Assembly: GCA_947561585.1 (NCBI GenBank)
Contig: CANNZV010002328.1
Coordinates: 1 to 64,000, forward strand
DNA length: 64,000 nucleotides
Reading direction: 5' to 3'
Source of the DNA: Caprella mutica
Taxonomy: Eukaryota; Arthropoda; Malacostraca; Amphipoda; Caprellidae
Positions 10,089 through 21,741 of the stretch are shown here, piece by piece; position 1 is the stretch's first letter; each line of letters starts with the position of its first letter. Under the pieces are notes generated by a model, which was not told where the DNA came from, searched no databases, and saw only the letters and a list, made by a program, of their open reading frames with translations. The translations under genes and the position numbers were made by a program.

Positions 10089-11108
10089 TGATAAATACAC
10101 TTCATTTTTATCTTTGATGAGTTTTTAAAAGTAATCTTCATATATTTATATATAAATGGAGATTATTTGCAACTATCAAAATTAAATGATCATTATGTAG
10201 TTTGTCGTATCCGTTAGTTTGTATTAATTCACACTTTATGGTTCTTGGAACTTTCAATCTCGTTATATATGATTTTTATTAAAGAACAGTAATAGAAAAA
10301 ATTGAAATTATGAGTACTAAAATGTGTAGCGTATTATTAAAAGCGGATACCATCATTAATCGTTGTAAAATGAAACGTAACATTAGTAATTTTGACATGT
10401 TTTGACATTTATTTAACATGAGATTTGACCGGATACAACAAACTACATAACGGCTACTTAATATAAATGATGATATTAATCTATTATAAATGATAATACA
10501 TACATTTAATATAAATATATGTATGAAGATTACATTGAAAAACTCAACAAAGATGATAAGAAATAAATGATTAGTTTGAAACTTCCAACATAATAAAATG
10601 TTTTTTCTTACTCTAGTTACCTTGACAGTTTGCGGAAGGTTATATTTTAGGCGGCATTTATTTTGTTATTTATTTATCATCTAGTTATTCGCATAACTCT
10701 AAAAGTTTTCGATCAAATTACTTGGAATTTAGTGGAACGATTGGTCCTTGTCCAGGAATCAGTTTCTTAGATTTTTGGAATGATCAGGTCAAATTTGAAG
10801 ATCAAGGTAATCTATAACTTAAAAAGTATTCAACCAAATTACCCAAATTTGGTGGAACGAAAGGTATTACCCAGGAATTGTTTGATTATATTATGGGAGA
10901 GAACAGGTAAAGGTCAAGGTCATTTATAACTCAAGAGAAATTATTGGATGATTAAGGATACATGTGGTGGCGAAGGAATGCGCTCTACGAGTGCACGTCA
11001 TCTAGTGTGATGTACTGCACACTTCATGATTGTTTAATGACCTGGCATGGGGATTCGGAAGCCGGCACACCATTTATAAAAACATAATAAATAATAAATA
11101 TTATAGTG
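10089..11108. repeat. Repeat block B1, left part, with AGGTCA-rich repeats
   Basis: This block matches 42,729 onward (B2). From about 10,690 it carries degenerate units of roughly 100 bases, each with variants of CAAATT..GAATTTGGTGG.ACGATTGGTC..AGGTCAAGGTCA..ATAACTCAAAAA. It ends GAATGCGCTCTACGAGTGCA then CATCTAGTG at about 11,005. The same start and end motifs recur around 11,740 and 12,343, so two members of one repeat family lie in tandem. The class is unknown to me. Confidence 0.65.
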
Positions 11109-13886
11109 ACTAGTTGATACCCGTGCAAAATGTACGGTAACGTGCATATATTTATATATTATTTAATATTTAAAGACATTACTTATTGTTTTCAGTAATA
11201 CACATCCTATTTTCCATTATATTTCACATTAATTAGGTACCAGTGAATAGTAATTTTTTTGTCCCGTGACGTCATCAATTTGTAGAATGATATCGTATAA
11301 ATCATATTGATTATTATATAAGATAGTATATCAATAACTTCAAATTGAAAGAAAATTAAACATTATTTCAATAATCAAATTATGAATAGTAAAATATGTA
11401 CCTACATCGATCAGTTCAATGATTGAAATAGAAGAAATAGAATCCCCATATAACAGCTGATATTCCATTCATTTAAATTTATTAATAAAATAATGTAAAA
11501 TACTGAAATTCGTTATTATTTGACTTAATATATTTTAAATATCATTTATTTTGAATATTTATTAACATTCACACCCGTAAATATTGAATTTAAAATTAAT
11601 AATTATATTTTCAACCGTGCAAAATATGTCATTTATTTTCGTGAGATAAAATGATAACCAGTGTAGAATAATATTTTTCATTTTCTATTTTTTTTTTTTT
11701 TGCAATTAGATTTATGCAAATTTTGTTTTTTTCATTTATCACCTTTGCAGAATGCGGGAAGGTCATATTTTAGCCATCGTTTTTATTTATTTTTTTATTT
11801 ATCTTTTTGTTATTCGCTTAACTGAAAAAGTGTTCAACCAAATGGCCTGAAATTTGGTGAAACGATTGGTCCATGTCCAGTGACCTGCTGCTAGATTTTT
11901 GGGAGTGACCCGATCAAAGGTCAAGGTCATGGTTATTTATAATTCAAAAACTTTTGAACCATATTGCATGAAACTTGGTGGGACGATTGGTCAAAATGCA
12001 GGAACCATTTTGTTAGATTTTAGGAGCGATCTGGTCAAAGGTCAAAGATGAAGGTCAAGGCCATTTGTAACTCAATAACCAAAGGAGTATTCAACCAAAT
12101 TGTCTGAAATTTAATGGTACAATTGGTCAATGTCCAGGAACCATCTGTTAGAATTTTGGGAACGATCCATTTGAAGGTCAAGGTCATTTATAATTCAATA
12201 ACTCAAAAAGTATTGAACTAAATTACACGAAACTTGATGGGACGATTGTTTATCATCCAGTTAGCAGTAAATTAAATTTTGGGACGGATCGGGTCAAAAC
12301 GGCGGCGAAGGTATTCGCTCTACCGAGTGCACATATCCTAGTTTTGTATGTTACCATGTATGTATATTTAGCGATTTGAATTAAATCCCTATGTATTCCA
12401 TAATAAATTAAAATTCGAAAAAATTCAAAAACAGGTTCGAATTTAGTAAAACAAATCAATAGCGTTCTGTAGGACCATAGGCCGTAGGTTTCCAGAAAAA
12501 TATCCTGGAAAGTATGTCGAATTCAAGTGTAAATAATTCAATAAACAGTTTGAATTTCTAAAAATCCTTTTAACACGTTAAATTCGACACCACTTTCTAA
12601 AAAGTTGTTAATTTTCAAGTCTCTAGGTCTAACCGTTTATGAGTAATATTGCTCCAAGTAACACACAGACACAGACAGACAGATACACAGACCGATCTAA
12701 CGTATTATATAATATAGATTTTTAATATTTAAGGACTTTACTTATTGTGTTTGTTCATACATATTACACATCTCATTTTCCATTACATTTCATAAGAATT
12801 AGGTACCAGTAAAGAGTAATTTTCAGTCACGTGACGTCATCAATTTGTGTAGGATACTGTCGTATACATCATAAATCATTATATAAAATAGCTGAATTAA
12901 AAGGATTTTTCGAAATTCAAACTGGTTTTCGAATTATTATCACTTGATTTATAATGGGATCCATAGGAATTAATTCGACATACTTTCCAGGATATTTTCT
13001 GAAACTATCCAAGAGAATGGGCTGAGATTTTCTGGAAACCTCCGGCCTATGATCCTACAGAACGCTATTGATTTGTTTCACGAAATTCGAACGAGTTTTT
13101 GAATTATTCGAATTTTAAGTTTTTATGGAATACATAGAGATTTAATTCAAATCGCTAAATACATGGGTAACATACGAAATAAAAAAAAAAAATTTACTAT
13201 AATCGAATCGAAAAAATATCTACAATATGTAAAAATGGCCTACAAAAATAACTACATTAACTGTTTTCCGAAATTCAAAGTACTTTTCAAGATATGACGA
13301 TAAATAGAAAATAAAAAATATAATCCTACGCTGGTTACCATTTTTCCTCACGAAAATAAATGATATATTTTGCACCGTGCACGATTGAAAATATTATAAT
13401 TACTTTTAATATTGATAATGATGAGTGGGAATATGAATAAATATTCGAAATAAATCATATTTATTATAAAATTATAACGAATTTTGAATAATTACATTAA
13501 TAAATTTAAATTAATGGAATATCAGCTGATACCTATATATGGGAATTTTATTTATTTTATTTAAAGCATTTAACTGATCGATGTAGCCAATTGTTTTAAA
13601 TTTTCATAATGTGATTATTTGGATGTGTTTGTAATTTCTAGTTATTTATAGAGCTTTCTTATATAATAATTTATGATCTATACGACAGTATTCTACATAG
13701 ATTTATGACGTCACGGGGCGGAAAATTACACATTACTGGTACCTAATTCTTATAAAATGTAATGGAAAACGGGACATTCAATGTGTATGAACAAACACGA
13801 TAAGTAATGTACTTAAATAAGAGAATAAAATAAAAATATAGTAATATATGCACGTAACCGTGCAATTTGCACGGGTACCCACTAGT
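11109..13886. repeat. Large ACTAGT-ended fold-back element, copy in B1
   Basis: The ends are ACTAGTTGATACCCGTGCAA at 11109 and the inverse TTGCACGGGTACCCACTAGT ending 13886. The right end holds a perfect hairpin CCGTGCAATTTGCACGG (13858-13874) six bases before ACTAGT. The interior is largely palindromic: 12,340-12,560 (CAGAACGCTATTGATTTGT on one strand) recurs inverted at about 12,960-13,185. The TGACGTCATCAATTTGT patch occurs directly near 11,269 and 12,834 and inverted near 13,700. A hairpin close to CTAG recalls Helitron 3' ends, but here the motif sits at both ends in opposite orientation, so class is uncertain. No coding frame is present. Confidence 0.65.
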
Positions 13887-14295
13887 AATTAATGTAATTA
13901 TGTAAAATTCATTATTATTCAATTGAATTTATTTGAAATATCATTTATTTCGAATATTTATTCATATTCCCATCCGTCAATATCTAATATAATAATCCTT
14001 ATGTTATTCTCTAATACTGCAAGTGTTTAAAAAGATGATAAACATGAAAAATACAATGCATAATTCAAATTACAACAGTTGTGAGCACAACTCTCATTCA
14101 CTTCACCACTGACAGATTCGAGTTAGCTGAAAATATTTGTTATATTAATATTTAGGGATGTGACAATATGCAGCATAAGATATGCATAATTTTTGACACG
14201 ATATGCAGCATATTATATGCCTATTTCTGCATATAATATGCAAAAAGTCAATGTGTATACATGCAGAACCAAAATGCATATTGGAAATATGCATA

Positions 14296-15830
14296 CACTA
14301 GCGGACAAAAATGTGGGACAATTCAGTTTTTTACCATTTCAGCAAAATTTTTTCAATGGATTTGAATAATTTTTACACTCAATGTAGCCACTTATACTGT
14401 TAATAATGATATAAAATTTCAGCTTAATACGTAGGATAGAAAAAAACTTATGTTGGAGTCAATTTTTTTCTTAAAATCACAGTGCCAAAAGTGTGGGGCA
14501 ATGTTTTTAGCCGGTTACATCATAGCAATTTTAGCCGGTTACATCATAGCAATGGCACCGAAAATGACCGCCTCCATGAAAAGAAGAATTGAACAAGTTT
14601 ATGGAGATAAAAATTCAGTCCGGAAGATAGCCGAGGACTTGCAGTCGTCTAATAGTGTTGTGGGAAGAATAATAAAGGACTACAAGGAGACTGGGAAAGT
14701 TTCACCACCGAAGAAGAAGGGTAGACCGCGAAACACCACTCCTAGAGACGATAGGATCATGAGGAAAATGGCACTAAAGATAGGTTTCAGACGGCAGCAG
14801 GTATTTCTCGTGAAATGAGTACCTCCTACGATGTCAATGTTTCTAGTAGAACCGTGTCAATACGCCCCGGTGAAATTGGCCTCTTTGCAAGGTCACCCGC
14901 GAAGAAGCCTTTGATTAGCCTCAAAAACAAAAAAGTTCGATTGAGATTTGCCTAAGATCATGTACTCTAGACCGACAATCAGTGGCAAAATGTATTTTTT
15001 TTCCGATGAAAGTAAGTTCAATCTATTTGGATCTGACGGGAAAAAATATGTAAGAAGATTTTGTCACGAAAGATTCGATATAAAGTGCACCAAGAAAACA
15101 GTCAAGTTTGGTTGGGGCAGCGTAATGGTGTTCGGCATGATTTCATGGGAAGGGATGACTGATCTCGTCCGTCTAAACACCAGAGTTAATGGAACCATAT
15201 ACAAGAACTTGTTACGAGATCATGTCATCCCAATACTTAGACGTTCTGCCGGCGAATTGCCCATTTTCATGCAGGATAACGCCCCCTGCCACAAAGCTAA
15301 ACACGTGATGGAGTTTCTTCGGGAGCAAAATGTGGCTGTAATGGATTGGCCCCCGCAAAGTCCGGACCTAAATCCAATAGAAAACATGTGGTCCACTTTG
15401 GGGAAGAATGTGAGTGCCAGGAATCCCAACAACACTGATAATCTTTGGCTCAAACTCAAAGAAGAGTGGGTGAAAGCGTCACTAGATGATTGTCGTCGTC
15501 TCATTCAATCCTGTGGTAGAAGGTGTGCTGCAGTCATCGATAACAAAGGCCTTTTCACTAAATATTAATGTTAGTCTGAAATTTTTTTGTCTATATGAAG
15601 TTATTTACATTTTTGTTCACATTGTCCCACACTTTTGGCACTGTGATTTTGAGAAAAAAATTGACTCCACCATAAGTTTTTTTCTATCCTACGTATTAAG
15701 CTGAACTTTTATATCATTATTAACACTATAAGTGGCTAAATTGAGTGTAAAAATTATTTAAATCCATTGGAAAATATTGCAGAAATAGGGTAAAAAAAAC
15801 TGAATTGTCCAACATTTTTGTCCGCTAGTG
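14296..15830 (+). mobile_element. Tc1-like transposon, full-length copy in A2
   Basis: 1,535 bases between TA target sites (14294-14295 and 15831-15832). The ends are CACTAGCGGACAAAAATG and its inverse. The inverted repeats are unusually long, about 210 bases (14296-14507 and 15619-15830), with the coding frame between. A 24-base unit around TTTTAGCCGGTTACATCATA is repeated in tandem just before the transposase ATG. Confidence 0.9.
14552..15568 (+). pseudogene. Tc1-like DD34E transposase, two disabling lesions (A2)
   Basis: The N-terminal frame starts MAPKMTASMKRR at 14552 (HTH region, then KKKGRPR). It leaves frame near 14,790 and meets an in-frame TAA near 14,954. The catalytic half, 206 codons to 15568, is open and keeps all three acidic residues in SDESKFN, FMQDNAPCHKAKH and SPDLNPIENMW. 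Both lesions occur in every copy in this window. This copy has the fewest extra lesions and best represents the ancestral sequence. Family length for Tc1 transposases is about 340 residues, consistent with 1,017 bases here. Confidence 0.88.
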
Positions 15831-16635
15831 TATATATGCAAAAAGTCAATGTGCATATATGCTGAACCAAAATGCATATTGGAAATATGCATTTTATGTG
15901 CCAGAAATTATTCAACATAGTGTGCATATTAAATGCCCAAAGTTAATAACGGAATTTAAAATAAAGTTATTTTGTATATTGTTATGTTTTGAATGTAATT
16001 GTACTTTGGAGGTTTGAATGGAACTTACAATAAATCGAAGGTGTAATCTCAAGTTTTTATTTTTACTGTGTTATTTTAACGTTAGAAAACAAAATATAAC
16101 AAAGCTGTTTCAAATTTAGACTTTTTTAATAGTAAGTAAATTTCAAATATACACATTCAAATTCAAACAGTGGAATTGGACTTTATTGTTAAATGGTATT
16201 TCAGGTTTCCAACAGTGAATCTCCTTCTATTATCTGCTAATGTATTTTTGTACTGGGAAAACACTCGTTCTACATCACAAAAAACAAGAGGGGCAAATGT
16301 TTCTTTCAGCCAATTTAGTGTTCTTAAGTTCTAAACTATCCAACATTCAAATATCACATTCCGTTCATTACTTTAGTCATAACTCGAAAATCATAAACCA
16401 TCTTGTTAGACCAGCGGTTTCCTTTAAATGATCCCCAACTATAAGCAGCGACACTAAGTTAATAAATGGTAAAATTAAACCATTTTGTGTTTAATTACTT
16501 AAATAAATATATACGTTTTATAAAGTTTTGATATTTTTCGAGTAGTACAACTCTCTAAAATAATTGTTCCTTTTCATTTATTTATCAATTACTACTAGTA
16601 TTTACAAAAACCAAGTGTCATATTATTTATTAATT

Positions 16636-17990
16636 AAAATAAATAAATAAATCTTTATTCAGAAAAATAAGTTACATTTTATCACAGTGGTTTTAATTAC
16701 ACTTTTATAAGTAAAGTATATATAGATATATATTTTTAAATGTTTAAGGAAAAGAAAAAAACTTTATTTTCTGATGCCCGTCCGGGTACCCCTACAGGGG
16801 TATTATTGGGCAATTAAAACAATAGCGCCGCCTCTTAAAAAGAGGCGGCGCTTAACTAGTTCACTACATAAACGCATGGTAATTGTTTAAGCAAACTAAC
16901 AATTTGATATGCTCAGCCTACCTACAAAGTACATTTGACAGAAAAAAACATTAAAAATTGCTTTACAAAGTTAAATATTTCTTCAGTTCCCACTTAAATT
17001 TATTTTTACTATCCAGATTCCTAACATACAGAGGTAATTTATTCCATTAAATTACAGAGTTGTAGAAAAATTGTTTGTGTACAATTGTTTTACTAATGGG
17101 TGGCAAATTCAAATTTTTATTCATACAGAATCTGGTATCATGGTTATGAGCTGGAATAAGTCTAGAGGCATTGGTGTAAATATAATTATTAGGATCATTT
17201 GAATGAATGTATTTATGAAATTGACATAGAATTTTATGGACGTATAGCTTATCGAATGTGAGGGGCCGTGAAATATTATCAGGTAAATCGGATAAAAAAC
17301 ACAAAACTTTATTTTGTACTTTGGTGATCTTTGAGCGATTCGTCAGTCCACAGCCACCCCACACGACGACAGCATACTCCATTAGAGACTGAAATAAGGA
17401 GAAATAGATAAGTCTCGGGACAACAGGTGGTAAAAGGTTAGAAATTCTTCGCATAACTCCAACAACACAGGACAATCTCCTACTTAATGTAGACACATGT
17501 AAATTATAGTTTAACTTGTCGTCAATATGAACTCCCAAAAATTTAGTTGAACTGGTTCTTTCAATAGTGTTACCAACAATAGACACAGAGACAGGGATAT
17601 TTTGAACATTAGCGTGAGTAAATAACATGAATGAGCTTTAATCTATATTGAGTGAAAGTCTATTACATTTTAGCTATTCGGATATCTTACCCAGTTCCAC
17701 ACTAACATCCCGACACAAACTCACTAAGTCATTGCTAGCCATAAATACTGTTGTATCGTCTGCAAAGTGGATAAATTTAAGCTTATCAGATGATCTGATG
17801 ATGATGATCAGATGATTCACATATAAGGAAAACAAATATGGTGAACTTACGGATCCTTGTGGCAGTCCTATATTTACAGTTTTAGTTTCCGACTTAACGC
17901 CACCAACCTCAACAAATATCTTACGATCAGTCATACATATAACTCTCAAACCAGTTAGCCACCACACCTCGAAATCCCAACCTCTTTAAC
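16636..17990 (-). mobile_element. 5'-truncated LINE (CR1/Jockey-superfamily type) inside the A2 hAT
   Basis: The insertion is bounded by comparison with A1 and A3, where TATTTATTAATTCATTTG is continuous. Its 3' end, read on the minus strand, is an ATTT-repeat tail (TTTATTTATTTATTTT) at about 16,636-16,652, rather than poly(A). The 5' end is cut inside the reverse transcriptase. Only A2 carries it, so it arrived after the A1/A2 split. Confidence 0.75.
17047..17967 (-). pseudogene. LINE reverse transcriptase fragment, C-terminal
   Basis: The minus-strand frame holds GLPQGSVSSPYLFSLYVNHL (motif B) and FIHFADDTTVFMA (catalytic FADD), then a thumb region with TKFLGVHIDDKLNY and YAVVVWGG. Two in-frame stops near 17,676 (probably TAG for Trp) and 17,640 (TAA) split it, and a frameshift sits near 17,935. 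The N-terminal RT, endonuclease and ORF1 are absent through 5' truncation. It is a dead fragment of a CR1-like or Jockey-superfamily element. Confidence 0.8.
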
Positions 17991-18640
17991 TTATTTATTT
18001 GTAGTTTCAATATTCCACCTAAAACCTTTTTAAATTTGAATAATTAGTTTGAAAAAATATACTTGGGTCCACAATTAAAATCGTCTTCTATGCAGAGGTT
18101 CAGAAGAAAACGGCATAGATTAGACATTTACATGTTAAAATTTGACCAAGAAGTGCATATTTCTCGGTTAGCATATATGCACACGTGCATATTATATGCT
18201 CTTGAAATATATGCAGAGGACTGCATATATGCAATATGCACAATGTCACATCTCTATTAATATCTATACATGATATTTAGTGCTTTATAATTTATTATAA
18301 AGTTAAATTGTTCAAATTTTTGGAACAAGTTATTCTAATGGCCAATTTTAACAGCAGATACAGAACACAGCATGAAATAACCGATACAGATATATTGTTG
18401 CATCTCTAACAGAAAGTTTAGAGTTAATTCAGAATCTAATTAAACTTTTGCAAAGGGTTGTGAACTGAAATTAAAACTTCCACATTTATTGTTAAAAACA
18501 GATTCTAGCTTTACTGATTAGTGACCATTTTTGAATAGTTGAATTTGTAGTGAGAAAAAGAACACTAGGAACAAATTGTATCTTAATTTTAATATAACAT
18601 AATAATGACTGAAATAACAATAACGACTGAGCTAAAAGTG

Positions 18641-19869
18641 TTAGAGTCTACGGTTGCCTCTTCTTCTTCCACCTCTACGTCTGCTTACAGATTCTGTCAC
18701 CAACGCAGCTTCGTCACCATCGTGTTCAAATGAGCCATCTTCGTTTAGAAATACAGTCCTGCTAACGCCTTTTAGGTTAGGATTGGGTGGAATATAAGGC
18801 ATTTCATCCTCAAGCTCTTCACTTTGTTGGTAATGGTTATCTGCAGCTGTGACAGACGTAGTTCCTCCGAGATAATGGGACGCTGAACACAGTGGCTTAC
18901 GAGTCCGAAGAATATGCTGGTCAACCTCTTCCTTAAATTCTTCTTTGTAACCATTGTTGATGTATTTACAATCGGAGAATGATGCCGGCCAAATTCCATC
19001 CCTGTTTAACTTTCTTATTTGGTCTCGTTGCAATATACGAATAATCTCTGCCTTGATTTTGTTGCCATCAGGAATTGGTTCGGTGATTACGTAGCTGCCG
19101 GGTATCATCATAACGTTGCTACGGAACATTTTGACTAGGGAAGCGATGAACTCTTCACCATTTTGTGTGACAACCTAAGAAGAAAAATTGGAGAGTTAAT
19201 TTAAGAAGTGAATAACCTGACATTAGACTGGGTATTCTTATCAAGTTAGATTTAGTGATTACAATATAAAGATGAACAGAAATTGAAAGTACAGACTGGT
19301 TTATTAACTAATGCGGCTTTGATTGACACATACTGTGAATGAAATAGGGTATATACTTCCATGAATAATGAACTTCTTTATGTTCAAAGGCATATATTAA
19401 TTAAAAACGAATTTATAAACTAATTAGCTGTACTCCAAAAATTTTTTATCAGTTTTTGTATGTCTATGTTGTTTAATTAATAAATAACTGGAACATACAA
19501 AGACATTCAGTTCCTGAGGCTAAGTCTACAAGTGTAAAATACAAAATTGAGAAAACCATAAGTGAAATTATTTAAATATCCTCCTAATTTGATGACAGTA
19601 TGCATATCTAATGCTATGTAGATCAATTGACAATTCATAATTACATCATTGGTTTTTCATGCATTACAATATTACTGTAGAAGGATAAACTAGTTACTGA
19701 GTGAAATAGTTCTAACAATATGATGCAATCTATAGTTTTTTCTTACCTGGAATGTGTTGTTGCCGAGGGACTTGGTCATCTTGCAAATGGTCTGGTTTTC
19801 AATCGGAGGCGTGAAGTCGTACTTTGTGCTGACGAAGGCAAAATTCTTTGAAATTCTCTTGTTAGGCAT
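18641..19869 (-). CDS. EIF1AD: EIF1AD-like eIF1A-domain protein, copy 2
   Basis: Same structure as copy 1. Coding exon 1 is 19869-19747, intron 572 bases, exon 2 is 19174-18641; the splice sites GTAAG and TTCTTAG are intact and the joined frame is open for 218 residues. It differs from copy 1 by a handful of substitutions (Lys9 to Asn, Val to Ile twice in the NKIKAEII strand, Tyr to His and Asp to Glu in the linker). The poly(A) signal is at 18490-18485. The 5' non-coding exon keeps its donor after 20722, but its 5' end is interrupted at 20809 by a 6-kb LINE that separates it from the TATA box at 26.84 kb. Expression may therefore be altered or lost although the coding part is intact. Confidence 0.85.
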
Positions 19870-20721
19870 TTTTGAAATCTGAAATAACATTTTGGGTTAG
19901 TTTACTGATAATGAATCACAGACAATATTTAGTTGCAACTTATGATCATAGGAAACAAATATTGAAAAATTTCTTGCTATCAAACAGTTTTTAGAAAATT
20001 GTATTATATAAATTAAAGCAAATAATCATTTTTGATTTTAATATATGATGATATTTTTCCATCAAATACGAATATTCAAAGAAAATTTATAATTTACATA
20101 TCAGGAGGTGAATTATACAGAAAATATAATTTAAAACTACAATTCACCAATTTCTACAGACAGGTTACGAACTATTGTCTGATATTTTAATTAATTTCTA
20201 AATATATATTAATTATGTTGTATTCCATATATTTATATAGTCTTTGCATATGGACTGCGCATTTCCGCGCACTTTGATAACGAGAATACGAAGTAAACTG
20301 CCATTTTATTTTACGTATGTATAGATAGATGAAAAGTAGACCTATGCGTACACCAAGTTTGGACTTTGGAAGTTCGATAGAAAAAAGTTTCTCTCGAAAA
20401 ACTGTGCGCAAACATTTTAGGGGACAACCGGGTGAAGAAGTAATTACTGTTTGTTCATTGTAACACAATTATATAAATAGAAATATCTAATAAGAGACAA
20501 TGTTTTGTTTATGTCCCTAAGCATTTGGAATATTTCTATTTTAATATTTTACCATTTCATATTACCGGGTTTTCTCAAATACACGTTGCTCTTCTAAATG
20601 AAATTTGGGGTAAAATTAAAAAAAAAACAAGCATGAATAAGAAGGTTCTACTGTGAAATGTAGCTGAAATATTCCTACTGTTTAAAAAAAGCAATAATCT
20701 AAATATATTGTTCAAACTCAC

Positions 20722-20809
20722 CTTATAATTGTCAAGTTCTTCGTCTTTTCAAGTAATTAACAGAGCACAAACTGTCGTGTCGAAGGTTCACACAATTATG
20801 AATGCTGAG
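20722..20809 (-). other. EIF1AD: 5' non-coding exon of EIF1AD copy 2, interrupted
   Basis: Donor ATAAG|GTGAGT after 20722, as in copy 1. The exon runs into the LINE target duplication ATGAATGCTGAG (20798-20809), repeated at 26809-26820. By homology, the predicted transcription start lies right at this insertion point. Confidence 0.6.
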
Positions 20810-21230
20810 GGGGGGGGGGGGCGATGCCAGACAGATCTAGAAGTAGTGGGAAGGGGGGACCAGTTTGGTCAGAAGAGGGGGAATGAACCTAGGTTCGAAA
20901 AGGAAATAAAGTAGAAGATAAAAGGCGAAAAGATCGCATTGTTTGAGTGGGGAGTAGGTATGAGGTGTAGTTTAAAATAAGCTGAATTGAGTTTTTAACC
21001 CTTCAGGGCTATTTATTTTTTTGGCTAAAAGTGATAGAAGGTTTTAGTGTGAAGTTTTTCTATTGTGTTTGATCAGTAGTGTGATCTATATATACATTTT
21101 TTTTTTTTTTTTTGTAACAAAGAACGCAGAACAAGTAACAAGAACGAGAACAAAGAACAAGAACAAATAATTATGAGTATTTACAATTATATAATATTTA
21201 CAAAGTAGATTTAAAGCCGCTTGAAACTTC

Positions 21231-21636
21231 GTTCTCTCCCCCCGAATGTGGTTACTGGGGCTCCTCCTCTTCGCCACATCCGGGTACTGAGAGTAGCGTA
21301 GGGTGGGTTAAAAGACTATTGTTACAAATTTTAATAGTTTTCAACACTCGGACCATTGTGGTTCTCTCCCACGAGTGGGTTAATGAGGTTCCTCCTCTTC
21401 ACCACACTCGTGTACTGGGAGAAGTGAGTTGTTGAATCGAATAAGCAGTAAGCATGCGACATGAGGTTCTCTCCCAACGGCTGTGGCTACTGAGGCAACG
21501 TCCTCTTCACCACAACCGCGTACTGGGAGATGCTTAAAGTTGGAGATGTTGCTTTGAACACAGATTGTGAGGTTCTCTCCCAACGGGCGTGGATACTGGG
21601 ACAACGTTCTCTTCACCACACCCGCGTACTGGGAGA
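21231..21636 (-). repeat. Four tandem hairpin repeats in the LINE 3' region
   Basis: Units lie at about 21231-21294, 21360-21423, 21465-21530 and 21571-21636, spaced 105-129 bases. Each begins TTCTCTCCC and ends TACTGGGAGA (TACTGAGAG in the first), with a second stem inside. Inner stems are CCCGAATGTGG/CCACATCCGGG, CACGAGTG/CACTCGTG, CGGCTGTGG/CCACAACCG and CGGGCGTGG/CCACACCCG. The stem bases differ between units but stay paired, and the single mismatch in units 1, 3 and 4 becomes a G-U wobble when read on the minus (element sense) strand. This points to structured RNA, perhaps recognised by the element's own reverse transcriptase. Confidence 0.75.
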
Positions 21637-21741
21637 AACGTGTTTTGGTTAAATAAAAATTTATTACGTACATAGGTTATTACTAAAAAATAAAGAATAT
21701 GATGCATGAAAAAAGAAAATATATAGTCGTCTTAGTCAGTC

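Larger units (their letters stand above)
14153..18256. mobile_element. Non-autonomous hAT element, copy in A2 (with nested Tc1 and LINE)
   Basis: Left terminus TAGGGATGTGACA at 14153, right terminus ending at 18256, target duplications TTAATATT (14145-14152) and TTAATATC (18257-18264). It holds a full-length Tc1-like element (14296-15830) and a 5'-truncated LINE (about 16,636-17,990). This is the best copy for seeing the undeleted interior of the hAT element (15,831-16,635). Confidence 0.8.

Noticed and set aside
12660..12700. ACACAGACAGACAG microsatellite as a functional element
   Set aside because: A short simple repeat that recurs with the B block; no further signal.
15220..15504. Antisense frames over the Tc1 transposase (also 47863, 60261)
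   Set aside because: They overlap the catalytic domain on the opposite strand and have no family features.
21080..21113. T17 run as the true insertion edge of the LINE with its own target duplication
   Set aside because: The flank GTGATCTATATATACAT has no convincing match at the other end, whereas the 12-bp ATGAATGCTGAG pair is exact.
21231..21636. CRISPR-like array
   Set aside because: The repeats are diverged hairpins within a LINE in animal DNA, without constant repeats and unique spacers.
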